A stretch of 64,000 bases of DNA from Lachnospiraceae bacterium (GTDB lineage Bacteria > Bacillota > Clostridia > Lachnospirales > Lachnospiraceae). Below are positions 23,052-32,550 of this stretch, in pieces; position 1 is the first letter of the stretch; each line of letters begins with the position of its first letter. The position numbers were made by a program, and so were the translations under genes. Location: positions 27,111 through 91,110 of the forward strand of contig JAJQHY010000036.1 in assembly GCA_021199495.1 (NCBI GenBank). The letters are read 5' to 3'. Below the pieces are notes generated by a model, which saw only the letters and a program-made list of their open reading frames with translations, ran no database searches and had not been told where the DNA came from.

Positions 23052-25247
23052 TTACTCATCTTCCGCTGCCATTCTGGGAATGAAGACGCGGCTCATCTGA
23101 TTTTTTTCACCGTTTTGCTTCGCGTTTTCCATGGCCTGTGCGCAAAAGTATGCCTGACTGCCAAACTTTTCCTTGCCCCGCAGATCCACTCTCTCATAAT
23201 TGCCGTCAGGTTTTAAGATTCTCGCTTTCAGCGTATCCTTTAACTGCGTATCCAGAATGCCATAAGCCTTTTCCTTTAAGGCCGGATCCTCGATCGGGAA
23301 CAGAATCTCCACACGCCGCTCCAGATTTCTCGGCATCCAGTCCGCGCTGGAAGCATAGATTTCCTCCTTGCCGCCGTTCTCAAAGTAAAAGATTCTGCTG
23401 TGCTCCAGAAAATATCCCACGATGGAACGCACAGAAATGTTCTCAGACACACCAGGAATCCCCACCTTCAGACAGCAGATACCGCGCACGATCAGGTCAA
23501 TCTGCACCCCCGCGCCGGAAGCTCTGTATAAAGCCTCGATCACATCGGGATCGCAGAGAGAATTCATCTTGGCAATAATCCGCGCGCTGCGGCCGGCCCG
23601 CGCGTAATCGGCCTCCCTGTCGATCAGGTAAATAAAGCGGTCCTTCAGCCACAGAGGCGCTAAAGAAAGCTTATTCCAGTGGAGAGGCTCCGAATACCCG
23701 CTCAGCATATTGAACACAGCTGTCGCGTCCTCGCCGATGGCGTTCGCGCAGGTAAACATGCCCACGTCCGTATACAGTCTGGCAGTGGAATCATTGTAAT
23801 TGCCGGTGGCAAGATGCACATAGCGCCGGATACCGTCCTCCTCGCCGCGCACCACCAGCGTAATCTTGGAATGGGTTTTCAAACCCACCAGGCCATAGAT
23901 GACATGACAGCCGGCCTTCTCCAGCATCTTCGCCCAGCCGATGTTGTTTTCCTCATCAAAACGGGCCTTTAACTCCACCAGCACCGTGACCTGTTTGCCG
24001 TTCTCCGCCGCCTGGGCTAAGGCCGCGATGATCGGAGAATTGCCGCTGACACGGTAGAGCGTCTGCTTGATGGCCAGCACATCGGGATCCTGCGAAGCCT
24101 GTTTTACAAACTGTACCACAGGATCAAATGATTCATATGGATGATGCAGCAGAATATCCTTCTGACGGATCAGCGCAAAAATATCCTCACAATCCACAAA
24201 GTCCGGATGCGGCTGCGGCGTGAACTTCTCCATTTTCAGATGATCAAAGCCATTCAGGCCGTACACCTTCATCAGATAGGTCAGGTCCAGCGGTCCGTCA
24301 ATATAATAAATGGAATTCTCCTTGATTGACAGCTCCTTTTTCAGGATTTTCAGCAGATCCTTATCCACGCTGTCCTCCACCTCCAGCCGGATCGCTTCTC
24401 CGCGCTGGCGTTTTTTGATCTGATGCTCAATTTCCTTCAACAGATCCTCAGAATCATCCTCATCAATGTCAAACTCCGCATCCCTGGTAATGCGGAAGGG
24501 ATACACACATTCAATATCATAATTCAGGAAGAGCTTCTCCATATTCCGCTCGATGACTTCCTCTAACAGAATGATGCCTTTTACACCGTTCTCATCCGCG
24601 GGCAGCTCCACCACCCTGGGCAGAAGTCCGGGCACCTGCACAGTGACAAACTCACGTTCCTCCATGTTCCTTCCTTTTTTCTTATGCACCAGGGCGCCCA
24701 GGTTCAGGGATTTATTGCGAATCAGCGGAAACGGCCTGGACGAATCCACCGCCATCGGCGTCAGCACCGGATAAACGGTGTTCATAAAATAGCGGTCCAC
24801 AAATTCCGCGTCCGCTCTTCCTAAATCCTCATGCCGCTTCACCACCCGCAGACCATTCTGCAAAAGCCCGGGGATCAGGGAGCGGTTCAGCGTGCTGTAC
24901 TGTGTCTGTACAAAGGTATGGATCTCTGTATCCAGCGCTTCAAGCTGCTCTTTTGCCGTCATGCCCGCAATATCCCGTTTTTCCGGGTGGCCATGGGCCT
25001 GATCGATCAGACTCGCCACACGCACCATAAAGAATTCATCCAGATTGGAGGCTGTAATGGAGAGAAATTTCAGCCGTTCAAAAAGAGGAAGAGATCTGTC
25101 TCTGGCCTCCTCCAGAATCCTTAAATTGAATTTCAGCCAGCTTAACTCTCTGTTGACATAGTATTTCGGCTTTTTTAAGTCAGGCTGCTTTGTCTCTTTT
25201 ATCTCTGCTGCTTCCTGCTTTTCCATGTTTTTGTCCGGTTTTTCCAT
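23052..25247 (-). CDS. ppk1: Polyphosphate kinase 1
   Basis: Makes polyphosphate from ATP through a phospho-histidine intermediate. 731 aa, normal for PPK1. N-terminal domain YVNRELSWLKFNLRILEEA; middle HLKMEKFTPQPHPDF and LLHHPYESFDPVVQFV; the two phospholipase D-like C-terminal domains carry VELKARFDEENNI, the phosphorylated-His motif in GLKTHSKITLV, and DLIVRGICCLKVG. A Lys/Glu-rich N-terminal extension of about 25 residues precedes the domain. It starts 3 nt after the ppx stop, a two-gene polyphosphate operon. Confidence 0.97.
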   Translation of the reverse strand: MEKPDKNMEKQEAAEIKETKQPDLKKPKYYVNRELSWLKFNLRILEEARDRSLPLFERLKFLSITASNLDEFFMVRVASLIDQAHGHPEKRDIAGMTAKEQLEALDTEIHTFVQTQYSTLNRSLIPGLLQNGLRVVKRHEDLGRADAEFVDRYFMNTVYPVLTPMAVDSSRPFPLIRNKSLNLGALVHKKKGRNMEEREFVTVQVPGLLPRVVELPADENGVKGIILLEEVIERNMEKLFLNYDIECVYPFRITRDAEFDIDEDDSEDLLKEIEHQIKKRQRGEAIRLEVEDSVDKDLLKILKKELSIKENSIYYIDGPLDLTYLMKVYGLNGFDHLKMEKFTPQPHPDFVDCEDIFALIRQKDILLHHPYESFDPVVQFVKQASQDPDVLAIKQTLYRVSGNSPIIAALAQAAENGKQVTVLVELKARFDEENNIGWAKMLEKAGCHVIYGLVGLKTHSKITLVVRGEEDGIRRYVHLATGNYNDSTARLYTDVGMFTCANAIGEDATAVFNMLSGYSEPLHWNKLSLAPLWLKDRFIYLIDREADYARAGRSARIIAKMNSLCDPDVIEALYRASGAGVQIDLIVRGICCLKVGIPGVSENISVRSIVGYFLEHSRIFYFENGGKEEIYASSADWMPRNLERRVEILFPIEDPALKEKAYGILDTQLKDTLKARILKPDGNYERVDLRGKEKFGSQAYFCAQAMENAKQNGEKNQMSRVFIPRMAAEDE

Positions 25248-25249
25248 GC

Positions 25250-26797
25250 TCAGGCCTCCCGCGAAATTCTTTTCTGTCTGATTTCCACTTTTACATTGAA
25301 TACCTCCTCAAAAAAGGCGGTACGTTCTGTCACCAGGCCCTTTTCCAGGGAAATATCCTGTTCCGTCTCCACACTGATGATGAGTCTGTCATCCTTTAAC
25401 TGACACTTCACCACACCGAATTTCTGTTTGTGGCTGCGGTCCAGTCCGTTCGCCACGCGCAATATCGCCGTCAGCTTCGCGATAGTCAGATAGGTCTGCT
25501 GATCCACATTTCTGCGCAGCCACAGTTCAGAATCCTCAAAGTCATCATGATTGAAGCGCACCACATTTGCGACAATTTCCTGTTCTAAGTGCGACAGGCC
25601 TATAATCTCCGTCGATTTGATGATGCTGTAGGAACAGGACCCCATGGTACTGATACTGATATATTTACCGCAGTCATGAAGCAGGGCGCTGATGCGCAGA
25701 AGCAGCCGCTCCCGCTTGCCCAGACCGTGAATTTTCCTGACACTGTCAAAAATTGCCAGCGCCAGCTGCTCAAGCGTTTCACTCCGTTTTCTGGAGCCCA
25801 TATAGCGCTTGCTGATATTATAAACGGACGCGATGATATCCTTCTCAAAATCGTGATATTTTGTGACCAGCTTATGCTGTTCTCCGTAGTCATAACCGAT
25901 CCCGTCGCACAGCTCAGCTCCGGGCACCCAAAGGGTCTCCGCTCCCGTCACCTCCATCACCCGTTTTAAGAGAACACCGGACAAAAGCATCGTATCAACA
26001 CTGTTCTCCGGCTCCTGTAAAAGCCTCGACACTTCCATTTTGCTGGCGGAGGCAGCCTTCTTCATCAGCTCATTAAACTCTTCGCTGTTCCAGAAACCCT
26101 GGCCGTATTCATGCCCGGTCTTTTTCATCAGATAACGGGACAGATGCTCATCCACCATGATCACATTGGTGATCTTCTGCCCCTTTAAATACATGCGTTT
26201 GAAGACAGAAAGCTGCGGATTCGCCAGCTCCAGAATCAGGGATTCCATGTTCTGCTCATCCGCTTTCAGCCGTGACAGCTGATCCTTAAGTCTTAAAAAG
26301 CCCAGCCGCAGCTGCTGTGTGCAGACCAGCGTATCCTTATCGAATAAAGAGATCTGCAGGCCGCCTCCGCAGATATCCACGATTGCGGTTCCCTGTTCAA
26401 TAATATGCTGAAAGGTCTCGCTCTTGGCGGCAATGGCCTTATAATTCAGGTATCGCTGCTCCGCGTTGCTTAAGACCTGAATCTTGATGCCTGTGCGCTG
26501 TTCCACCTGGTCACAGAACAGGAGGGTATTGGACACTTCGCGCAAAGCGCTGGTGCCGTAGGCGGTATACTCCGTCACACGATATTCCTTCATAACCGTC
26601 TGGAACTGCCTTAACACACGGAAAATCTCATCCATGTGCTCGTCACGGATTCTGCCGAGCGTATAGGCGTCCGTCCCTATGTCCATGCTGTGATGAAGTC
26701 TCTCAATCTGGCGCATCCTGCCGTCCTGATACTCAAATATCTTCATGGACAGACCAAAGGATCCCGCCTCAATCGCCGCGAACATTTTCACTGCCAT
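25250..26797 (-). CDS. ppx: Exopolyphosphatase, Ppx/GppA with HD domain
   Basis: Degrades polyphosphate and/or pppGpp. About 515 aa. The N-terminal actin-like Ppx/GppA domain begins AAIEAGSFGLSMKIFEY and has AYGTSALREVSN and AIVDICGGGLQISLF; the C-terminal HD domain has LLRISALLHDCGKYIS (near 370-390) and VRFNHDD. The N-terminal metal/phosphate loop reads EAGSFG where many have DxGSNS. Start: ATG 26797 with GAGGAGG 10 nt upstream; ATG 26785 is an alternative. Gene order ppx-ppk couples synthesis and breakdown. Confidence 0.92.
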   Translation of the reverse strand: MAVKMFAAIEAGSFGLSMKIFEYQDGRMRQIERLHHSMDIGTDAYTLGRIRDEHMDEIFRVLRQFQTVMKEYRVTEYTAYGTSALREVSNTLLFCDQVEQRTGIKIQVLSNAEQRYLNYKAIAAKSETFQHIIEQGTAIVDICGGGLQISLFDKDTLVCTQQLRLGFLRLKDQLSRLKADEQNMESLILELANPQLSVFKRMYLKGQKITNVIMVDEHLSRYLMKKTGHEYGQGFWNSEEFNELMKKAASASKMEVSRLLQEPENSVDTMLLSGVLLKRVMEVTGAETLWVPGAELCDGIGYDYGEQHKLVTKYHDFEKDIIASVYNISKRYMGSRKRSETLEQLALAIFDSVRKIHGLGKRERLLLRISALLHDCGKYISISTMGSCSYSIIKSTEIIGLSHLEQEIVANVVRFNHDDFEDSELWLRRNVDQQTYLTIAKLTAILRVANGLDRSHKQKFGVVKCQLKDDRLIISVETEQDISLEKGLVTERTAFFEEVFNVKVEIRQKRISREA

Positions 26798-26884
26798 ACC
26801 TTTCAAACCTCCTCATACAAGCCTGACCGTTTTCCAGACCCTTCCTCCATAAAAGCGCTCTTGCGGGCATCTGTTTTCCCGCGT

Positions 26885-28015
26885 TTAATAATTTCCCAGG
26901 ATCTTCATGCTCCGGGTTTCCTCCCTTAAGCCCCGCAGCGCGTTTTTCACCGCGCTGTCAGCGAGGTTCCCCTCAAAATCAATAAAGAACCGATATTCCC
27001 AGTTTCTGCCCTCGATGGGCCTGGACTCAATTTTGGTCATATTCAGATCATTAAAGATAAAATGGGAAAGCATATGATATAAAGACCCGCTCTCATGCGG
27101 AATCTCAAAACAGATACTGATCTTTCGCGCATCCTTACAGAAAATCTTCTGATTGGTCACCACAATAAAACGCGTGCAGTTTCCCTTCTCGTCATTGACC
27201 CCGCGTTCTAAAATTTCGAGTCCATATGCTTCAGCGGCAGTTACACCCGCGATGGCTGCCTGATCCGTTTTCGCATCCGCCACCACCTTCTGCGCCGCGA
27301 AGGCATTGTTTTTCATACTGATCTGCTGCCAGCCCGTATTTCCCAGATATCTGGCGGTCTGCATCAGGGACTGCGGGTGAGAATAAACCACGCGGATATC
27401 CTCCTTCTTCGTCCCCGGAAGCGCTAACAGACACTGTTCGATCTCAATAATCTGCTCTCCCACGATATAATTGTCAAATTCCTGCAAAAGATCATAAATC
27501 TCACTGACAATACCGGCCGTGGAATTCTCTATGGGCAGCACGGCAAAATCAGCGCTCCCCTCCTCGATGGCGCACATGGCGTCCCGGAAGGTTTCCACAT
27601 GGAAGCTGTTGACATCCTTCCCGAAAAAACGCTGCATGGCGGCCTGAGAATAGGCACCCTCCGCGCCCTGAAAAACCACACGGGCCTTTTTTAAGTCCAG
27701 CTGTTCCACCTCCATAAAGGGCAGCCTGCCCATGGCGCCCGCATCCGAGAGCATCTGATACTGCATCTTCCTGCTGGTGCTCATAATCAGTTCAAACAGC
27801 TCCTGCACACCGGTCCGGTAGGTGTCTTTGTTCACCAGGGAACAGACAGTATGAAGCTTTTCCTGCTCTCTTTGTGCATCAAAAACCTTTTTGCCGTTCT
27901 CAATTTTATACTGCGCCACTTCCCGGCACACATCCATACGCTGCTCATAAAGACTGACGATCTGCCGGTCTATGATATCAATTTTATCTCTTAAGTCTGT
28001 CAGGTCCTGCGCCAT
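26885..28015 (-). CDS. pheA: Bifunctional chorismate mutase / prephenate dehydratase (P-protein)
   Basis: Converts chorismate through prephenate to phenylpyruvate. 376 aa. Chorismate mutase AroQ domain at 1-90 (DLRDKIDIIDRQIVSLYEQR and KVFDAQREQEKL). Prephenate dehydratase at about 110-285 (VVFQGAEGAYSQAAMQRFFG, LPIENSTAGIVSEIYDLL, and the TRF motif in NCTRFIVV). C-terminal ACT domain with ESRP, the Phe feedback site. It follows aroA after a 30-bp gap, so the pair makes chorismate and phenylalanine precursors. Confidence 0.96.
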   Translation of the reverse strand: MAQDLTDLRDKIDIIDRQIVSLYEQRMDVCREVAQYKIENGKKVFDAQREQEKLHTVCSLVNKDTYRTGVQELFELIMSTSRKMQYQMLSDAGAMGRLPFMEVEQLDLKKARVVFQGAEGAYSQAAMQRFFGKDVNSFHVETFRDAMCAIEEGSADFAVLPIENSTAGIVSEIYDLLQEFDNYIVGEQIIEIEQCLLALPGTKKEDIRVVYSHPQSLMQTARYLGNTGWQQISMKNNAFAAQKVVADAKTDQAAIAGVTAAEAYGLEILERGVNDEKGNCTRFIVVTNQKIFCKDARKISICFEIPHESGSLYHMLSHFIFNDLNMTKIESRPIEGRNWEYRFFIDFEGNLADSAVKNALRGLREETRSMKILGNY

Positions 28016-28045
28016 ATATACGTATCCTCTGTTTTCTGTATTGTC

Positions 28046-29344
28046 TCAGTCCTCTGTCGAGGCAGTCAGCGAATCAAGTACTGTAAAAAACTCCTCAAAT
28101 GTCTTTCTGCAGCAAGCCGGATTTTTGATCACGATGCCCGGTATGCGGGTGCCCGTCACAGCAAAGCCCATCGCCAGGCGATGATCCTCATGCGTCTCAA
28201 TCACCGCTGCATGTGCATTTCCTGGCTTTATGCAGACGCCGTCTGCGTTTTCCTGCACCTCAATCCCCATGGCGGTCAGATTCTCCACAATCGCCGCGAT
28301 CCGGTCACTCTCCTGATGCCGGATATGACCGATTCCCGTGATTTTTACCTCTCCGTCCGCAAAGGGCGCGATCGCCGCAAGCGTGATGGCCTGATCGGAA
28401 AAGCTGTGCATATCCACCGTGATGCCCTTCAGTCTTCCATCCCGCGGCCCCGTCACACAAATTCCCTGCGGTCTGTCCTCCACCTCACAGCCCATTTTGG
28501 CAAGCAGGCGTGCGAATGCGACATCCCCCTGCAGCGAAGTAAAATGCAGGTGCGGCACCGTCACCGTCATTCCATGTATGGCCGCGATCGCCCAGAAATA
28601 ACAGGCCGCGGAGGCATCCGGCTCCACCTGATACGTCAGCGCGCGGTACCGCTGTCCGCCCGGTATGACAAAGCGTTTTTCAAACGGCCGTAAAACCGTG
28701 ACGCCGAACTGTTCCATCATCCGCACAGTCATATCAATATACGCCATCCCATGGCTGCCCTTTACATCAATGGTAAGGTCGGTATCTGAAAGCGGCGCCG
28801 CAATCAGCAGGGCGCTCAAAAACTGGCTACTCTCATCAATATCAATTGTCACATGATCCGTCCGGATGCCGTGTCCCGAAATTTTCATCGGAAAATGACC
28901 GGCCTGATCAGTGCAGATAATCTCAGCGCCAATGCTTTTCAGTGCATGTAACAGTGGCTCCATGGGCCGTCTTCGCATCTGTTCGGACGCGTCCAGGAAA
29001 AACTCTCCTTCATTGCACGCCAGATATGCCGCCAGAAACCGCGCCGCCGTCCCCGCACTGCCTACATAAACGGATGCCTGCCTTACTGGCACCCTGCCGC
29101 CAAGACCCGTCACATCAACACACTTTTGTTCTTCATCCACGTTCGTTTCAAAGCCCAGATCCTGGACACAGCGCAGAAAACAGCGGGAGTCTTCTGAAAA
29201 AAGACAGCCGCGCAGACAGCTTTTCCCCCTGCCCATAACAGCCAGCAAAAGCGCCCGGTTTGTGATGCTCTTCGAGCCGGGGACTAAAACCGCCTGCACG
29301 GGATTTTTGATATTCTGAATCGGCTGGATTTTTTTCTGTTCCAT
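28046..29344 (-). CDS. aroA: 3-phosphoshikimate 1-carboxyvinyltransferase (EPSP synthase)
   Basis: Sixth step of the shikimate pathway. About 432 aa with VPGSKSITNRALLLAVMGRG, YVGSAGTAARFLAAYLA (the family NAGTA-type motif as SAGTA), HSFSDQAITLAAIAPFA and EDHRLAMGFAV. ATG 29344 follows AGGAAACAT; the in-frame ATG at 29404 would add 20 residues absent from the family. Directly upstream of pheA. Confidence 0.95.
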   Translation of the reverse strand: MEQKKIQPIQNIKNPVQAVLVPGSKSITNRALLLAVMGRGKSCLRGCLFSEDSRCFLRCVQDLGFETNVDEEQKCVDVTGLGGRVPVRQASVYVGSAGTAARFLAAYLACNEGEFFLDASEQMRRRPMEPLLHALKSIGAEIICTDQAGHFPMKISGHGIRTDHVTIDIDESSQFLSALLIAAPLSDTDLTIDVKGSHGMAYIDMTVRMMEQFGVTVLRPFEKRFVIPGGQRYRALTYQVEPDASAACYFWAIAAIHGMTVTVPHLHFTSLQGDVAFARLLAKMGCEVEDRPQGICVTGPRDGRLKGITVDMHSFSDQAITLAAIAPFADGEVKITGIGHIRHQESDRIAAIVENLTAMGIEVQENADGVCIKPGNAHAAVIETHEDHRLAMGFAVTGTRIPGIVIKNPACCRKTFEEFFTVLDSLTASTED

Positions 29345-29441
29345 ATGTTTCCTGTCTGTCGCCTCCGCGCCCGCATAATCGTACGTTTTGGCCTCATATC
29401 TCAAAATTTACATATAGTGTACCACTTTTTTGACATATAAA

Positions 29442-29493
29442 AAAGAAGCTATTTTTATTTCTGTGTAAAATCTTTTCAAAATAGCTTCTTTTT
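29442..29493. terminator. Bidirectional terminator between the lipoprotein gene and aroA
   Basis: AAAAGAAGCTATTTT pairs with AAAATAGCTTCTTTT across a 23-nt loop, with T-runs on both strands. It most likely ends the minus-strand lipoprotein transcript. Confidence 0.8.
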
Positions 29494-29512
29494 AAATTTC
29501 ATCAGGGTTCCA

Positions 29513-29992
29513 TTACCCGCTATTCTCATCTGTGCTGACGCTCGTAAAATTCATCAGCGTAATCTTCTCCGCGTAGCCTTCCTCATCCAGCGCGATGGAA
29601 ACAATGTCTCCTTCCTCAAGCTTCTCCACCGCATATGCTTCTCCAGCGTTTGAACCGGTCTTTCTGTCTTGCGTGCTGCCATTGCTCTCCAGGTGCAGCC
29701 GTTCAATCACAGTTCCGGCCTTCGTGCGAATGGCGACCTCCCCGCCGGTCAGCTCCAGCTGTGCTTTCTCTGTTTCCAGGGTTCCTAACTTAATCGTCAG
29801 GGTTTCCTCCCCCACCGCACTGACCTCACCATACACAATGAAGTCATCGCCTGTAAACATTTGCAGGCTCTCAGCCTCCTTCTCTCTTTCGGCTTTTGAG
29901 CCGGAAGCAGAATGGTGCACCTGACAGCCGGCAAGAACCAAAACCGCCAGCACCGCGCATAAAATTATGGTCCGGAATCTTTTTCCTTTCAT
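29513..29992 (-). CDS. Predicted lipoprotein, unknown function
   Basis: About 159 aa. A lipoprotein signal peptide (MKGKRFRTIILCAVLAVLVL) ends in the lipobox LAGC. The mature part has a beta-rich segment (YGEVSAVGEETLTIKLGTL) reminiscent of DUF5666-like small lipoproteins, followed by a Ser/Asn-rich linker and KLEEGDIVSIALDEEGYAEKIT. It is probably anchored to the outer face of the membrane. Start is uncertain between ATG 29992 and ATG 30016. It follows the MoxR-DUF58 cluster on the same strand after about 170 bp. Confidence 0.8.
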   Translation of the reverse strand: MKGKRFRTIILCAVLAVLVLAGCQVHHSASGSKAEREKEAESLQMFTGDDFIVYGEVSAVGEETLTIKLGTLETEKAQLELTGGEVAIRTKAGTVIERLHLESNGSTQDRKTGSNAGEAYAVEKLEEGDIVSIALDEEGYAEKITLMNFTSVSTDENSG

Positions 29993-30166
29993 CAGACGCT
30001 TATCCTCTCCCCGCATATTGCCGGGTCACTTTCTCTCATGCAGCGTGAAAAGCTTTCTGAAAGCCCGTTATTCCACGAACGCTTCTTCAAAAAAGTCTTT
30101 CACAATTCTCATTGTAGGAAATACCTGTGATAGAAACATTGATAAGCTGTGAAGATTCTGTGATCT

Positions 30167-31414
30167 TTAAGACCCCTCCTTTGCTGCCGCCCTGGCTCTT
30201 TTCACATCCTCGCCTGTGCAGGTTTCTTTGGAATACCGGACCTTTTCGTAGATATCAGAAAGTTCCTGTTTGTTAAGGCCCTGTCCGCACTCCCTGGCCG
30301 TCATGCTGCTTAAGCGTTCGGCAGCATCGCCTTCTTTCACCAGAATGTACCGCCCGTTCCATACCTCCTTTTTATAGATACGGCGAATCCGTTCTCCCGC
30401 GCTCAACCTGTCAAGTGCGCGCGCACGAACGCTCCGCTTACTCTTCTCGACCCCGCATTTTTCTCTTACGTCTGTCCGGATTTCCTGATCCGCGCCCTCC
30501 GGCAGCGCCACATCATGGAAACGCTCATATAAAAACTTCACCAGACGGTACAGGCCGTACACCACCAATGCAATCAGCCCAGCTACGAGGAGGGCGATGG
30601 CGATTTTCTCCAGCACTTCCCACAGCCACCCCGGTTCGCCTCCTTCCAGACCATAAAGGCCATCCGAAGAATCGGATACTTCCTCCGTGACCGTATCCAC
30701 CTCTTGTGAAGAGCTGTTATTGCGAAACAGCAAACGGAGAATCCAGACCAAAACAGCGCGGATGACTGTCAACAGATCAGACAGAATGCTGGTTCCTGAA
30801 AAAAGAGCCATCAGAGCGACACTGCCAATGGAAAACACGGAAACCAGCAAAATGCCGCAGCGGAAAATTTCTCCCTGCGGGATCCGCCCCGCACTGCTAT
30901 CATTGACCACCAGGAAGGAAGAAAAATTATGCAGATACCCATAAATAAAATACAGACCCAGATACAGCAGCACCGGTACCAGATAATATACGGTCAGTCC
31001 GCTTTCCCCCTGCATATTATTGAAAAATAAACCCGCCGCGGCAATGCCTACCGCCACCACAGGCTGCATCGGAGATCCCAGAACATCCTTTTTATTCCCC
31101 CGAAGCACGAGAGAATAAATAAAAAAACCGATCACAGCCGCCAGTGAAACCACACCGTTTACAGAGTCTTTGTATACAATTCCCCCAAACACAGCAGCTG
31201 TCAGTACATGCCCCGCAAAACAGAGCATGAATTTCGGGCGCAGTCTGAAATATAAAAATGCCAGCGGCATCAGGCAAAGCAGTCCCCACCGCCATAGATC
31301 AGGAGCTCCTCCCCCGGCAATTCCAATCAGCGTCGCAGCCAGAGTGAAGAGAATCCCATAATTCATCAAAGACGCGAGGACGGCCCTCACAATCTGAATC
31401 GTTCTGTCTTTCAT
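30167..31414 (-). CDS. Multi-spanning membrane protein of the MoxR-DUF58 cluster
   Basis: About 415 aa. The N-terminal half has six or more hydrophobic segments (from ASLMNYGILFTLAATLIGIAG onward). A further segment (VLEKIAIALLVAGLIALVV) is followed by a Lys/Arg-rich cytoplasmic tail with RRIYKKEVWNGRY that resembles the C-terminal DUF4129-type region of transglutaminase-like membrane proteins. The transglutaminase domain common in such clusters is not visible. ATG 31414 with GGAAGGTG upstream lies 5 nt beyond the DUF58 stop. Likely partner of the MoxR and DUF58 proteins. Confidence 0.8.
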   Translation of the reverse strand: MKDRTIQIVRAVLASLMNYGILFTLAATLIGIAGGGAPDLWRWGLLCLMPLAFLYFRLRPKFMLCFAGHVLTAAVFGGIVYKDSVNGVVSLAAVIGFFIYSLVLRGNKKDVLGSPMQPVVAVGIAAAGLFFNNMQGESGLTVYYLVPVLLYLGLYFIYGYLHNFSSFLVVNDSSAGRIPQGEIFRCGILLVSVFSIGSVALMALFSGTSILSDLLTVIRAVLVWILRLLFRNNSSSQEVDTVTEEVSDSSDGLYGLEGGEPGWLWEVLEKIAIALLVAGLIALVVYGLYRLVKFLYERFHDVALPEGADQEIRTDVREKCGVEKSKRSVRARALDRLSAGERIRRIYKKEVWNGRYILVKEGDAAERLSSMTARECGQGLNKQELSDIYEKVRYSKETCTGEDVKRARAAAKEGS

Positions 31415-31416
31415 GT

Positions 31417-32550
31417 TCACACCTTTCCATCCCGCGCGTTCACCCATCTGACATGGGGCATAGCCCACTCAGGAAGAAGGGGCTTTTCATGCTTTAAGAC
31501 CGGATAAAACCAGACATATTCTTTTCCCAGATCCTGATATTCCCGGATGAGATTCAGCAGATCATCATAGGCGTTAACGGATACAAAAATGGTGATGGTG
31601 CCGTTGCTCTCATTCAGCAGCTTCTCCCGGAAGGTTTTCGCAAAATCCACCCTGTCTTTTGCGGTATCCACCCGCGCAAGCGCCCTGTAAATCTGATCCA
31701 TCTGCCCGTTTCCGGCACCAGCCTCAATTCCCACCGGCTCTCCGTTAATGACATCCACCCCGTTTCCGTCAAGTGAAACGCGCGTGCCCTGCGCGATAAA
31801 GTAAGCGGACAACGCCGCACAGATCCGGAGGCACATTTCCACCGCATCGTCTTTTTTTAAGATTCCCAGATCATCAATATTGAAAAAAATCCGGATGGTC
31901 TGCAGCGCTGTGTAATTGCGCTGATTCACCTTCAGCGTCCCGGTTCTGGCCGTGGCCTTCCAGTTGACGCTTCTCATGGTATCATAGGGCTGATACTCGC
32001 GGATTCCCCTGTACTCGAATGGATCCTCGATGAGATGCTGTCTGGTCAGCACCTCCCCGTTTAACTGCTGCAGAGACTGCATGAATTCCTCATCAGAAAA
32101 CGGCTTCGGATATACATACAGCCAGCTGTCCTCCCTGCGGCTCTCCGCCATATCCATGCCCATCAGAAGATCCGTGCTTACCAGATCAATGCCCATGATT
32201 TTATAATATCCGCGCTTTCGTCCCGTAAAGGTAAGCGTGCGCGTAATCCGCTCGCCGCCCCCGATCTGAAAGACATCATTGCGGTAAAACAAATCACTGA
32301 CATTGGAGCCTTCAACATCGTCAAAGGCCAGATTCCGGTCCGTATGGAATTTGACCTTCAGCATGGACAGCGGCAGGTGCTTTTTATTTTCCACAACCTC
32401 TAACAGCTCGCCCTGCTCGCCCTCAAAGATCTCTCTGTTTTTAAAGCTGATCTTCACACTCAGGTTTCTGTTCCAGAGCTTCAGGTACACCTTCATTTCG
32501 GCCATAAAGAGCAGCCAGGCCACGATTCCGACCGTAAGCAGCGCGATCAT
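31417..32550 (-). CDS. DUF58 domain protein
   Basis: 377 aa. One N-terminal membrane helix (ALLTVGIVAWLLFMA), a beta-rich middle, and the DUF58 motif FEYRGIREYQPYDTMRSVNW followed by KATARTGTLKVNQ (near 180-215). The C-terminal part is von Willebrand A-like with FFNIDD and ITIFVSVNAYDD. DUF58 proteins are typical partners of MoxR AAA+ ATPases. ATG 32550 overlaps the moxR stop as ATGA, so the genes are translationally coupled. Confidence 0.93.
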   Translation of the reverse strand: MIALLTVGIVAWLLFMAEMKVYLKLWNRNLSVKISFKNREIFEGEQGELLEVVENKKHLPLSMLKVKFHTDRNLAFDDVEGSNVSDLFYRNDVFQIGGGERITRTLTFTGRKRGYYKIMGIDLVSTDLLMGMDMAESRREDSWLYVYPKPFSDEEFMQSLQQLNGEVLTRQHLIEDPFEYRGIREYQPYDTMRSVNWKATARTGTLKVNQRNYTALQTIRIFFNIDDLGILKKDDAVEMCLRICAALSAYFIAQGTRVSLDGNGVDVINGEPVGIEAGAGNGQMDQIYRALARVDTAKDRVDFAKTFREKLLNESNGTITIFVSVNAYDDLLNLIREYQDLGKEYVWFYPVLKHEKPLLPEWAMPHVRWVNARDGKV